A stretch of 64,000 nucleotides of DNA from the NCBI RefSeq assembly GCF_030296575.1, contig NZ_AP027729.1:1860001-1924000 (forward strand), given 5' to 3'. Below the pieces are notes generated by a model, which did no database searches, was not told the DNA's origin, and saw nothing but the letters and a program-made list of their open reading frames with translations. The translations under genes were made by a program, and so were the position numbers. Positions 20,145 through 29,082 of the stretch are shown piece by piece. The first letter of the stretch is position 1. Every line of letters begins with the position of its first letter. This DNA is from Paraoerskovia sediminicola (GTDB lineage Bacteria > Actinomycetota > Actinomycetes > Actinomycetales > Cellulomonadaceae).

Positions 20145-21131
20145 TCAGGCTCTGTGGCGGCGAACTGGTCGGTCGAGAGCGGCCAGGTCCGGTAACTCGA
20201 GCCGCGCGCCCGCGAGGTCGACGTTTGCGGCGTCGCGGACGGCGCGGGGCCCCGCGAACGTCGACACCGGGAGGGCCCGGGCCGCCCGCTCCGCGCGCAG
20301 GTCCTCGACGATCGCCCGCGTCAGCCCGGGGAGCAGGTCGCGCCCGCGCCGCACGGTCCATGGAATCCCCTCGGCCACCAGCCAGCCGAGGCGCGCGGTG
20401 AGCGGCGGCGCGGGCGGCAGGGCAGACAGCGCGGCCGCGCGCAGGACCACCGCCTCGGCGCCACCACCGCTCCCGCCCGCAGGCCCGAGCGCCCCCGCAC
20501 GGACGAGGTGGTGCGCCGCCTCCAGCGCGAGCCGCCGGTGCCCGGCCGCCGACGGGTGCACCCGGTCGACGTGCCACCCCTCCGGCCCCCAGCGCCCCAT
20601 GCAGCCCGCCGCGTCGAGCACGAGTGGGACCGAACCGTGCGGCCGCCGGGGCGCCCCGATCTCGTCGACCGCCGCGTTGACGGCAGCGATGCGCCGGCGC
20701 ATGACCCGCCGCACCGGGCCCGGGAGCAGATCGAAGAGCCCGATCGTCGGCAGCCGCACGAGCAGGACGACGGCCCCGGCGTCGCGCAGCGCAGCGACGG
20801 ACAGGCTCACGTGCGTCGCCACCTCGCGGGGGTCGAAGTCGCTGCGCAGCACGTCGTTGCCGCCGACGAGCAGCGTCGCGACGGTCGGCCCCAGCTCCAG
20901 GGCGTGCCCGAGCTGGGACCCCGACACGTCCCGCGCCCGCGCCCCGTTGGTCGCGAGGTTCGTGAAGGTGCGCGCCCCGAGCAGCGTCGCGAGGTGCGCC
21001 GCCCACCCGACGCGGGGGACGTCGTCGTCCACCCGGGCCGAGCTCCAGGCGGCGTGCTCGCCCGTGGTGCTGACGCCGACGTCCCCGACCCCGACGGTGA
21101 TCGAGTCGCCGAGGGCGACGACGCCGGTCAC
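20145..21131 (-). CDS. SGNH/GDSL-family hydrolase
   Basis: 328 residues. Block I VALGDSITVGVGD holds the nucleophilic Ser, the Gly and Asn blocks are seen as NLATNGARARD and LLVGGNDVL, and block V DRVHPSAAGH gives the catalytic Asp and His. No signal peptide is present, so it acts in the cytosol. The C-terminal 120 residues extend past the core and are basic. The GTG start at 21131 overlaps the stop of the upstream glycosyltransferase (GTGA), making it the last gene of a three-gene operon. The ester substrate is unknown; context suggests an acylated glycolipid. Confidence 0.85.
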   Translation of the reverse strand: MTGVVALGDSITVGVGDVGVSTTGEHAAWSSARVDDDVPRVGWAAHLATLLGARTFTNLATNGARARDVSGSQLGHALELGPTVATLLVGGNDVLRSDFDPREVATHVSLSVAALRDAGAVVLLVRLPTIGLFDLLPGPVRRVMRRRIAAVNAAVDEIGAPRRPHGSVPLVLDAAGCMGRWGPEGWHVDRVHPSAAGHRRLALEAAHHLVRAGALGPAGGSGGGAEAVVLRAAALSALPPAPPLTARLGWLVAEGIPWTVRRGRDLLPGLTRAIVEDLRAERAARALPVSTFAGPRAVRDAANVDLAGARLELPDLAALDRPVRRHRA

Positions 21132-22327
21132 GCACCCGCCCGGACGCCGGACCTCGCGGCGCGGTGGGTCGCCGCGCCGCGTCTGGCCGAGGGCAGGACC
21201 GGTGCGCCGTGCAGGGCGAGCATGCGTTCAACGGTCAACGACCAGGGGAACAGCTCGGCGCGTGCGCGGGCGGCAGCGCGGCGGGTGGCCACGGGCCGGT
21301 CGAGCACCTCGCGCACTGCTGCCGCGATCGCGGCGGGCTCCGGCGCCGGCGCGGCCCCCGCGTCCCCGACGACCTCGGGCAGCGCGCTCGTACGGGAGAC
21401 GACGACCGGTGTGCCGCAGGCCAGGGCCTCGAGCGCGGCCAGCCCGAACGTCTCGATCGGCCCCGGCGCCACGACCACGTCGGCGCACGCGAGCACGCCC
21501 GCGAGGCGCTCGCGGTCGGGGACGAACGCCATGAACCGGTGCGGCACCCCGGCGCGCTCGGCCCGGCGCCGCAGCCGCGGCAGGTGCTGCCCTCCGCCCG
21601 CGACGACGAGCCGCGCCGGGGTCCCGTCGTGCACGAGGCGCGCGACGGCGTCCACCGCGAGGTCGACGCGCTTCTCCGCGGAGAGCCTGCTCGCGACGAC
21701 GACCAGCGCCTCGTACTCGCCGGCGAGCGACCGCCGCCGCCGCTCGGTCGCGGCGGACGGACGGAACAGGCCGAGGTCCACGCCCAGCGGCACCCGGTGG
21801 ACGGGGACGTCGAGCCCGAGCCGCTCCACCTCCGCGGCGGCGTACTCCGTGGTCGCGACCACCCGGTCGAACCTCGCCACGGACCGACGGTTCCACCGTT
21901 CGGCGAGCGGTGGCAGCAGCCCGTCGAACGGGTCGGGCGTGAAGGCGCGCAGCACCCCGTCGATGCGCTCGTGGACCATGAGGATGCTCGGCACGCCGCG
22001 GGCCCGGGCCCAGTCGCCGAGCCCCAGCAGCGTCGTGCGGTCGCTCACCTCGATCCGGTCGGGCTCCAGCCCGTCGAGGAGGGAGCGGACGGCGTCCGGC
22101 CGGGTGATCATCCGGTACCCGCCGGTCCGGGGGACCATCGGCGCGGCCACGGTGTGGAGCGTGCCGCCGGGGACCGGCTCCCAGGCGTCCCGCGGTCCCG
22201 GCACGACGAGGTGGACCTCGTGACCGGCGGCGGCGTACCCGGCGGTGAGCGCGTTCATCGTGGTGCGGATCCCGCCGGAGCGGGGGCCGTAGAAGTTGGC
22301 GACGTGGGCGATGCGCACCTCAGGCAC
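21128..22327 (-). CDS. GT4-family glycosyltransferase
   Basis: 399 residues with two Rossmann domains. RIAHVANFYGPRSGGIRTTM is the N-terminal GT4 signature. LVVVASRLSAEKRVDLAVDA and LVVAGGGQHLPRL bind the nucleotide, and GPIETFGLAALEALACGTPVV carries the E-x7-E retaining-enzyme motif. It probably transfers mannose or another hexose to a lipid acceptor at the membrane. The GTG start 22327 overlaps the end of the preceding GT4 gene by eight bases. Confidence 0.88.
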   Translation of the reverse strand: MPEVRIAHVANFYGPRSGGIRTTMNALTAGYAAAGHEVHLVVPGPRDAWEPVPGGTLHTVAAPMVPRTGGYRMITRPDAVRSLLDGLEPDRIEVSDRTTLLGLGDWARARGVPSILMVHERIDGVLRAFTPDPFDGLLPPLAERWNRRSVARFDRVVATTEYAAAEVERLGLDVPVHRVPLGVDLGLFRPSAATERRRRSLAGEYEALVVVASRLSAEKRVDLAVDAVARLVHDGTPARLVVAGGGQHLPRLRRRAERAGVPHRFMAFVPDRERLAGVLACADVVVAPGPIETFGLAALEALACGTPVVVSRTSALPEVVGDAGAAPAPEPAAIAAAVREVLDRPVATRRAAARARAELFPWSLTVERMLALHGAPVLPSARRGAATHRAARSGVRAGA

Positions 22328-23480
22328 CTGCCCCTCGCGTCGGCAGCGTCCCGGCCTCGTGCAGCGCGATCGCGTCGCGGTAGTGGCTCATGAGCTCGTC
22401 CCCGAGCCGGCGCCACGTCCGGCCGAGCGTGCTCGCCCTGGCGGCGTCGCCGAACGCCCGGCGCTTGCGGGCGTCTCCCGCGAGGTCGACGACGGCGGCG
22501 CGCATCTGCTCGGTGTCGCCCGGGCGGTACAGCCACCCGGTGTGCGAGGGGCGGACGATGTCGATCGGTCCGCCCGCCGCCGCGGCCACGACCGGGACAC
22601 CGCTCGCGTGCGCCTCCTGGAGCGCCTGGCCGAACGTCTCGTGCTCGCCGGGGTGGACGAACACGTCGAGGCCGGCCATCGCCACCGCCAGGTCGTGGCC
22701 GGTGAGGAGTCCTGTGAAGTGCGCTCGCGGGAGCGTGCGGCGCAGGGCGTGGCGTTCCGGGCCGTCGCCGACGACGACCACGTGCACCCCGGGAAGGTCG
22801 GTGAGCACCGCGAGGCGCTCGACCTCCTTCTCGGCGGCGAGCCGCCCGACGTACCCGACGAGCACGTCGCCCGGCCGGTAGTGCGGCCCGGCGACCCGCG
22901 CCCGCCACGCCTCGTCGCGGTGCCGCGGGTGGAACCGCTCCGTGTCGACGCCGCGGCCCCAGAGCCGCAGCCGCGGTATGCCACGGTCGGCGAGGTGCGC
23001 CAGCGTCGCGCTCGACGGCGCGAGGTTCACCGTCGCCCGGCCGTGGATGGCGCGCACTCTGCGCCACAGCAGCGGTTCGAGGTGTCGCGCCCGGTAGGCG
23101 GCGGCGTACCCGGGCACCTCGGTCTGGTAGACGGCGACCGTGGGCAGGCCCAGCTGCTCGGCCGCAAGGATCCCGCGGTGGCCGAGCACGAACGGTGAGG
23201 CGAGGTGGACGACGTCGGCCTCGAACGCGCCGAGGGTCTTCTCGATCTGCGCCCGCGTCGCCGTGGACACGCGGACGTCCGGGTAGCCGGGGAGCCGGAT
23301 CGACCCGACCCCGACGACGGGCGCGCCCGCGACGATCGGGGGAGCCGCGCCGTCCGGCACGGGGGCGATGACGAGGGCCTGGTCCCCGGCCTCGCGGACA
23401 TGCTCGAGGACGCGGAGGACGGAGTTCGTGACGCCGTTGACGTGGGGGAGGAAGGACTCGGTGATGATCGCGACTCTCAC
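22320..23480 (-). CDS. GT4-family glycosyltransferase (PimB/MgtA-like)
   Basis: 386 residues: VAIITESFLPHVNGVTNSVLR is the N-terminus of actinobacterial PimB/MgtA-type GDP-mannose transferases. PVVAVY-like QTEVPGYAAAYRARH, VGYVGRLAAEKEVERL, VVVGDGPERHALR and HPGEHETFGQALQEAHASGVP (E-x7-E) follow. It likely mannosylates a diacylglycerol- or inositol-type lipid. The GTG at 23480 is preferred over GTG 23489 because the protein core begins at once. It is first in the operon and is divergent from mntH. Confidence 0.87.
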   Translation of the reverse strand: MRVAIITESFLPHVNGVTNSVLRVLEHVREAGDQALVIAPVPDGAAPPIVAGAPVVGVGSIRLPGYPDVRVSTATRAQIEKTLGAFEADVVHLASPFVLGHRGILAAEQLGLPTVAVYQTEVPGYAAAYRARHLEPLLWRRVRAIHGRATVNLAPSSATLAHLADRGIPRLRLWGRGVDTERFHPRHRDEAWRARVAGPHYRPGDVLVGYVGRLAAEKEVERLAVLTDLPGVHVVVVGDGPERHALRRTLPRAHFTGLLTGHDLAVAMAGLDVFVHPGEHETFGQALQEAHASGVPVVAAAAGGPIDIVRPSHTGWLYRPGDTEQMRAAVVDLAGDARKRRAFGDAARASTLGRTWRRLGDELMSHYRDAIALHEAGTLPTRGAGA

Positions 23481-23619
23481 GCTGCCCACCCGACCGCGCG
23501 CGGTTGTCCAACGGGCGTGCGGCGAGTGGTGTGTCGGCGAACGTCCGGCGAACGGCAGGGCCTCACCCCGGTGGCCCGTGGCGCGTTTGGCAGCGGAGTG
23601 TGGACGGGTGCACACTCTG

Positions 23620-23637
23620 AGTTCGGACACCCGAACT
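23620..23637. promoter_or_regulatory. inverted repeat before mntH, candidate metal-regulator operator
   Basis: AGTTCGG (23620-23626) and CCGAACT (23631-23637) are perfect complements around ACAC, ending 13 bases before the GTG. Position immediately upstream of an Nramp transporter suggests a DtxR/MntR-type site; no regulator gene is adjacent. Confidence 0.45.
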
Positions 23638-23650
23638 TCGAGGGAGAAGC

Positions 23651-24901
23651 GTGACGACTGAGGCTGCACCGCCGACCTCACCGCCGGCCCGGCGGGGGCT
23701 CAGAGGCTCGTGGCGGCTGCTCGGCCCCGCGTTCGTCGCCGCGATCGCCTACGTCGACCCCGGCAACGTCGCCGCCAACCTCACGGCCGGCGCCGAGTAC
23801 GGCTACCTGCTCGTGTGGGTGCTCGTCGCCGCCAACGCGATGGCCGTGCTCGTCCAGTACCTGTCCGCGAAGCTCGGCCTGGTCACGGGACGCTCGCTCC
23901 CCGAGGTGCTGGGTGACCGCCTCGGACGTCGCACTCGCCTCGCGTACTGGGGCCAGGCCGAGCTCGTGGCCGCGGCGACCGACCTCGCCGAGGTGATCGG
24001 CGGCGCGATCGCGCTCCACCTGCTGTTCGGGGTCCCGCTCGTGCTCGGCGGGCTCATCACGGGCGGCGTCTCGATGCTGATCCTGATGATCCAGCAGACC
24101 CGGGGGCAGCGGACCTTCGAGACCGTGATCACGTCGATGCTCGCGATCCTCGCGGTCGGGTTCTGCGCGGGGCTGCTGTTCGCGCCGCCCGACGCGGCAG
24201 GCGTGATCGACGGGCTCGTGCCCCGGTTCGACGGGCCCGGGTCGGTGCTGCTCGCCGCGTCGATGCTGGGCGCGACTGTCATGCCGCACGCGATCTACCT
24301 GCACTCGTCGCTGGCCCGCGACCGCCACGGCCGCATGACCCCCGCGAACCGCGGGCGGATCCTGCGCGCGACCCGGTGGGACGTCGTCCTCGCCCTGGTC
24401 GTCGCGGGCGGCGTCAACATCGCGATGCTGCTGCTCGCGGCGTCGACGCTCCAGGGGGTCAGCGGGACGGACACGATCGAGGGCGCGCACGCCGCGATCT
24501 CCGGGGCGCTGGGGCCCGTGCTCGGGGTGCTCTTCGCCGTCGGGCTGCTCGCGTCCGGTCTCGCCTCGACCTCCGTGGGGGCCTACGCGGCGTCCGAGAT
24601 CATGGCCGGGCTGCTCAAGGTGCGGGTCTCGCTGCTGATCCGGCGGGCCGTGACCCTCGTGCCCGCGGTGCTGCTGCTCGCGACCGACCTGTCGCCCACG
24701 TGGATGCTGGTCGTCAGCCAGGTCGTGCTGAGCTTCGGGATCCCGTTCGCGATGATCCCGCTCGTCAGGCTGACGCGCCGCCGCGACCTCATGGGCGACG
24801 ACCGCAACGGGACGCCGACCCAGGTCGTCGCGTGGTGCGTCGCGGGCGTGATCGTCGCGCTGAACGTCGCCCTGCTGTGGCTGACGTTCACGGGGGCGTG
24901 A
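23651..24901 (+). CDS. mntH: Nramp-family divalent metal (manganese) transporter
   Basis: 416 residues with about eleven membrane helices. AYVDPGNVAANLTAG contains the metal-coordinating DPGN motif of helix 1, and GATVMPHAIYLHSSL the helix 6 MPH motif; both are intact, so Mn(II)/Fe(II) proton symport is expected. AELVAAATDLAEVIGGA is the conserved third helix. GGGAGAAGC precedes the GTG start as a ribosome binding site. No downstream partner is seen. Confidence 0.92.
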   Translation: MTTEAAPPTSPPARRGLRGSWRLLGPAFVAAIAYVDPGNVAANLTAGAEYGYLLVWVLVAANAMAVLVQYLSAKLGLVTGRSLPEVLGDRLGRRTRLAYWGQAELVAAATDLAEVIGGAIALHLLFGVPLVLGGLITGGVSMLILMIQQTRGQRTFETVITSMLAILAVGFCAGLLFAPPDAAGVIDGLVPRFDGPGSVLLAASMLGATVMPHAIYLHSSLARDRHGRMTPANRGRILRATRWDVVLALVVAGGVNIAMLLLAASTLQGVSGTDTIEGAHAAISGALGPVLGVLFAVGLLASGLASTSVGAYAASEIMAGLLKVRVSLLIRRAVTLVPAVLLLATDLSPTWMLVVSQVVLSFGIPFAMIPLVRLTRRRDLMGDDRNGTPTQVVAWCVAGVIVALNVALLWLTFTGA

Positions 24902-25047
24902 GGGGTCCGAGCCGCCCGTGACGTGGGCTGAGCGACCCGCGCCGATCTGCCGGACCGTCGTCATCGGCGCTGGTCAGGCGCCGATACGATGCGGCGCAGG
25001 CGCGTCGCTCCCGCGGTGCGCGACTTCGCACCGACGACGGGACTCTC

Positions 25048-26379
25048 ATGGCACTCGGCTGGACGCTGCACGGTGACGGCAGGACCCTGACCCCCGGCGC
25101 GGTGGTCGCCCCCGACGAGCGGCTGACCTGGCCGCGGACCGTCGGCATCGGCATGCAGCACGTCGTCGCGATGTTCGGCGCCACGTTCCTCGTGCCGCTG
25201 CTGACCGGCTTCTCCCCGGCGACGACACTGTTCTTCTCCGCGATCGGGACCATCGGGTTCCTGCTCATCACGCGCAACCGGCTCCCCAGCTACCTCGGGT
25301 CGAGCTTCGCGTTCATCGCGCCGATCGGGGCGGCGACCGCATCGCACGGGCAGGGCGTCGCGGTCGGCGGGATCCTCGTGACCGGGCTCGTGCTTGCGCT
25401 CGTCGGCGTGATCGTGCACTTCGCGGGTGCCCGCTGGATCGACGCCGTCATGCCGCCGGTCGTCACCGGCACGATCGTCGCGCTGATCGGGCTCAACCTG
25501 GCGCCCGCGGCCTGGGGCAACTTCCAGGGCGCGCCCGTCACCGCGACCGTGACGCTGGCGTCGATCATCCTCGTCACGGTCCTGTTCAAGGGGATCCTCG
25601 GCCGGCTGTCGATCCTCGTCGGCGTGATCATCGGGTACGTCGTCGCGACGGTCCGCGGCGAGGTCGACTTCTCGACCGTCGGTGACGCGGCCTGGGTCGG
25701 CCTGCCCGAGTTCGTCGCCCCGCAGTTCGACATCGCCGTGGTCGGCCTGTTCGTCCCCGTCGTCCTGGTGCTCATCGCCGAGAACGTCGGTCACGTGAAG
25801 TCCGTCGCCGCCATGACCGGCCACGACCTCGACGGGTACATGGGCCGGGCCCTGCTGGCGGACGGCGTCGCGACGACCCTCGCGGGAACCGGCGGCGGGT
25901 CGGGCACCACCACGTACGCGGAGAACATCGGCGTGATGGCCGCGACCCGCGTGTACTCGACGGCGGCCTACTGGGTCGCGGGGTTCACGGCGCTGCTGCT
26001 GTCGATGTCCCCGAAGTTCGGGGCCCTCATCGCGACGATCCCCGCTGGTGTGCTCGGCGGGGCGGCGACGATGCTCTACGGCATGATCGGCGTCCTCGGT
26101 GCGCGGATCTGGGTGCAGAGCCGCGTCGACTTCTCGAACCCCGTGAACCTCACGACGGCGGCCGTGCCGCTCGTCATCGGCATCGCGAACTTCACGTTCG
26201 TCGCGGGCGACCTGGTCTTCGAGGGCATCGCGATCGGCACCGCGGCAGCCCTGGTGATCTTCCACGTCATGCGGGTCGTAGCGCGGTGGCGGGGCACGAC
26301 GCAGGAGCCGGCGAGCCCCGCGTCGGTGCCGGGCGGCCACGAGGTCGATGCAGCGGAGGGCCGCGGCTCCCAGGGTTGA
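25048..26379 (+). CDS. uraA: uracil permease (NCS2 family)
   Basis: 443 residues and about fourteen helices. LSWP-like RLTWPRTVGIGMQHVVAMFG starts the NCS2 core, and LIAENVGHVKSVAAMTG and GSGTTTYAENIGVMAATRV carry the conserved substrate Glu residues of UraA/xanthine permeases. LPSYLGSSFAFIAPI is also typical. It imports uracil with protons, feeding Upp (1085). The start is ATG 25048. Confidence 0.9.
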   Translation: MALGWTLHGDGRTLTPGAVVAPDERLTWPRTVGIGMQHVVAMFGATFLVPLLTGFSPATTLFFSAIGTIGFLLITRNRLPSYLGSSFAFIAPIGAATASHGQGVAVGGILVTGLVLALVGVIVHFAGARWIDAVMPPVVTGTIVALIGLNLAPAAWGNFQGAPVTATVTLASIILVTVLFKGILGRLSILVGVIIGYVVATVRGEVDFSTVGDAAWVGLPEFVAPQFDIAVVGLFVPVVLVLIAENVGHVKSVAAMTGHDLDGYMGRALLADGVATTLAGTGGGSGTTTYAENIGVMAATRVYSTAAYWVAGFTALLLSMSPKFGALIATIPAGVLGGAATMLYGMIGVLGARIWVQSRVDFSNPVNLTTAAVPLVIGIANFTFVAGDLVFEGIAIGTAAALVIFHVMRVVARWRGTTQEPASPASVPGGHEVDAAEGRGSQG

Positions 26380-26385
26380 GCGGCG

Positions 26386-27551
26386 TCAGACCGTCTCGGG
26401 TCGCTTCTGCCGAGCGAATCGGGCGGGCAGCTCGTCGCCGTCCCATACCTGGATCGCCCGCCAGATCGACGCGGCGACCGGGACCGCGAGCACGGCGCCG
26501 GTGATGCCGACGAGCACCGTCCCCGCGGTCAGGGCGATCAGGATGACGAGCGGGTGCAGGCTCAGCGTCCGGCCCATGACGATCGGCTGGAGGAAGTCGC
26601 CCTCGAGCTGGTTCACGACGACGACGATCGCGACCACGATGAGCGCCTCGACGGGCCCGACCGCCACGAGCGCGACGAGCGCCGCGAGGATGCCGGCAAG
26701 CGTCGCACCCACGAGGGGGATGAAGGCGAGCAGGAACACGAGCACCGACAGCGGGAGGACGAGCGGGACCCCGACGATCGCGAGTCCGATCCCGATGCCC
26801 GCGGCATCGACGAGCGCGACGATCGCCGTCCCGCGGACGTAGCCGCCGAGCGTGCTGATCGTCGCGGTGCCGACGCGGCGCCCCCGCTCGTAGCGGTGCC
26901 CCTCGAACGGGCGCAGCAGGAACTCCCAGATGACCGGTCCGTCCTTCAGGAAGAAGAAGAGGACCACGATCATGATGAAGAAGCCCGCGACGAAGTCGGC
27001 GGTCTGGGAGACGCCCGCCAGGGCGCCGGAGGTCACGGCGCTCGACTGCAGCAGCTCGACGGCCGAGTCGCGCACCGACGCCACCTGCTCGGCCGTGATG
27101 CCGAAGGGCAGGTTCTGCGCGTACTCCTGCAGCGAGTCGAACCCGTCGAGCGCCTGCTGCTGCAGCTCGTCCCACTGCCGCACGACGGCCAGTACGACGA
27201 GCGCCACGATCCCTGCCAGCAGCGCGACGAGCGTCAGGAGCGCGATCCACGTCGCGAGCATCGACGGCATGCCCCGGCGGCGCATGAACGAGACGAAGGG
27301 GAGATCGCCGCCGCGAGCACGAGCGCGATGAGGACGGGGACGACGACCAGCGTCAGGCGCGTGCCAACGAACCCCACGACGAACACGACCGCCACGACCG
27401 CGAGCACCTGCAGCGACCGCGTCCCGACACGACCGAAGCCGTCCGACCACAGGCCGGGCGTCGCGTGCCGTGCGGTCTCGGGCTCGGCTCGCGGCCGCTC
27501 CGGTGCGCTCGGGAGCTCACGAGGCGGCGTGCGTCTGCCGAACAGGCTCAT
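26386..27551 (-). CDS. AI-2E family transporter, frameshifted
   Basis: About 388 residues. The N-terminal 50 residues are cytosolic and followed by paired helices (VLAVVAVVFVVGFVGTRLTLV), a soluble segment with IWEFLLRPF, and a helix-rich end with GTAIVALVDAAGIGIGLAIVG and VVVNQLEGDFLQPIVMG, the conserved signature of the AI-2E/YdiK/PerM family. The role ranges from quorum-signal export to sodium/proton exchange and cannot be decided here. One base is missing at gggg 27298-27301 (CCCC on the coding strand); adding it gives ISPFVSFMRRRGMP. A GGAGG precedes the ATG at 27551. Confidence 0.87.
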
Positions 27552-27631
27552 GCGTGTGTCCTCCGGATGGGGCTCCGGCGGTCGCCGGGCGTGCCGAGGC
27601 TAGTGCGGTAGGCCTCTGCACGCACGGCGGC

Positions 27632-27665
27632 CGCGGCGCGGGCCGACCCTGCGGGTCGCGCCGCG
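27632..27665 (-). terminator. terminator of the thiolase gene
   Basis: CGCGGCGCG (27632-27640) pairs with CGCGCCGCG (27657-27665), with an inner GACCC/GGGTC, starting about 28 bases past the thiolase stop. Confidence 0.6.
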
Positions 27666-27692
27666 CAGAGACCACGCGGGCGTCGGGCGGCG

Positions 27693-28928
27693 TCAGGCGC
27701 GCAGCACCAGCGCGTCGCCCTGGCCGCCGCCCCCGCAGAGCGCGGCCACGCCGTTCCCGCCGCCTCGCGCGTGCAGCGCGAGCGCGAGGTGCAGGGCGAT
27801 GCGGGCGCCCGACGCCCCGACGGGGTGGCCGAGCGCGATGGCGCCGCCGTCGACGTTCACGACGTCGGGGGAGACACCGAGGTCCTGCATCGACTGGATC
27901 CCGACGGCGGCGAACGCCTCGTTGATCTCGACGAGGTCGAGCTCGTCGGCCTTCATTCCCTCGCGCTCCAGGGCGCGGGCCGCGGCACGGGCGGGCTGGC
28001 TGTGCAGCGAGCTGTCCGGCCCGGCGGTCTGGCCGGCGGCGCCGATCTCGGCGAGCCACGGCACGCCGTGTGCGATCGCCCAGGCCTTGCTCGCGACGAC
28101 GACTGCCGCGGCGCCGTCCGACAGCGGGGACGACGAACCGGCGGTGATGGTCCCGTCCTCGACGAACGCGGGCCGCAGGGCTGCGAGTGACTCGACCGTC
28201 GTGCCGGGACGGATCCCCTCGTCCTCGCCGACGACGACGGGCTCGCCCCGGCGCGGGCGGATCGTCACGGGGGCGATCTCGGCCGCGAACCGGCCGTCGG
28301 TGCGAGCGGCGGCGGCGCGCTGGTGCGAGCGGGCCGCGAACTCGTCCTGCTCCTCGCGGCCGATCTCGCGCGTCGCGCAGCCGCGGTCGGTGGCCTCGCC
28401 CATGAGCTGGCCGTCGAACGGGTCGCGCAGGCCGTCGAGGGTCAGGGCGTCGGCCATCGTCACGTCGCCGAACGCGACGCCGGCGCGCGAGCCGAGCATG
28501 AGGTGCGGGGCGTTGGTCATGGACTCCTGGCCGCCGGCGACGACGACCCGCGCCTCACCGGTGCGGACCAGGCGGGCGGCGTCGATGATCGCGGTCAGGC
28601 CGGAGAGGCAGAGCTTGTTGATCGTCGTCGCGGGCACGTCCCAGCCGAGGCCCGCGCCGATCGACGCCTGGCGCGCCGGGCCCTGGCCGGAGCCGGCCTG
28701 GACGACCTGGCCCATGATCACGGCGTCCACGTCCGCGGGGTCGACGCCGGCGGCGGCGAGCGAGCCTCGGATCGCGTGGGCTCCGAGGTCGGCCGCGCTG
28801 AGGGACGAGAGCGCACCGCGGAACTTCCCGAACGGGGTCCGGGCGCCGTGCAGCAGCACGGGCGTCGTCGCGTCGGAGGCGGATCCGGAGGGGGTGGTGC
28901 TGGCGGTGGTCGCGTCGTCGCGGTTCAC
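27693..28928 (-). CDS. thiolase family acetyl-CoA C-acyltransferase
   Basis: 411 residues, full thiolase length. The catalytic Cys lies in INKLCLSGLTAI near residue 100. EINEAFA, the His loop GGAIALGHPVGASGAR and the second Cys loop CGGGGQGDALV are all intact. It condenses or cleaves acyl-CoA. The GTG at 28928 starts a 17-residue Thr/Ser-rich leader before VLLHGARTPFGKFRG. It lies downstream of the acyl-CoA dehydrogenase and TetR genes, but two hairpins separate it from the former. Confidence 0.93.
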   Translation of the reverse strand: MNRDDATTASTTPSGSASDATTPVLLHGARTPFGKFRGALSSLSAADLGAHAIRGSLAAAGVDPADVDAVIMGQVVQAGSGQGPARQASIGAGLGWDVPATTINKLCLSGLTAIIDAARLVRTGEARVVVAGGQESMTNAPHLMLGSRAGVAFGDVTMADALTLDGLRDPFDGQLMGEATDRGCATREIGREEQDEFAARSHQRAAAARTDGRFAAEIAPVTIRPRRGEPVVVGEDEGIRPGTTVESLAALRPAFVEDGTITAGSSSPLSDGAAAVVVASKAWAIAHGVPWLAEIGAAGQTAGPDSSLHSQPARAAARALEREGMKADELDLVEINEAFAAVGIQSMQDLGVSPDVVNVDGGAIALGHPVGASGARIALHLALALHARGGGNGVAALCGGGGQGDALVLRA

Positions 28929-28974
28929 GAATGGCTCCGGGGGTTCGGTGTGGCGGGTGGTTCCGGGTGTGTGC

Positions 28975-29009
28975 GTCCGGCGCCGCGCCTCGTGAGCGCG
29001 GCGCCGGAC
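28975..29009 (-). terminator. hairpin between acyl-CoA dehydrogenase and thiolase genes
   Basis: GTCCGGCGCCGCGC pairs over 14 bases with GCGCGGCGCCGGAC around CTCGTGA. A second stem, GGCAGGC/GCCTGCC at 29016-29034, lies just upstream on the transcript. Together they may terminate or attenuate transcription into the thiolase gene. Confidence 0.65.
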
Positions 29010-29082
29010 GGGTGTGGCAGGCATCTGGCCTGCCGTTCGGACCCACCGTCGTCAGGGCCCGAGATCTGGGTCGGCGTACCGA

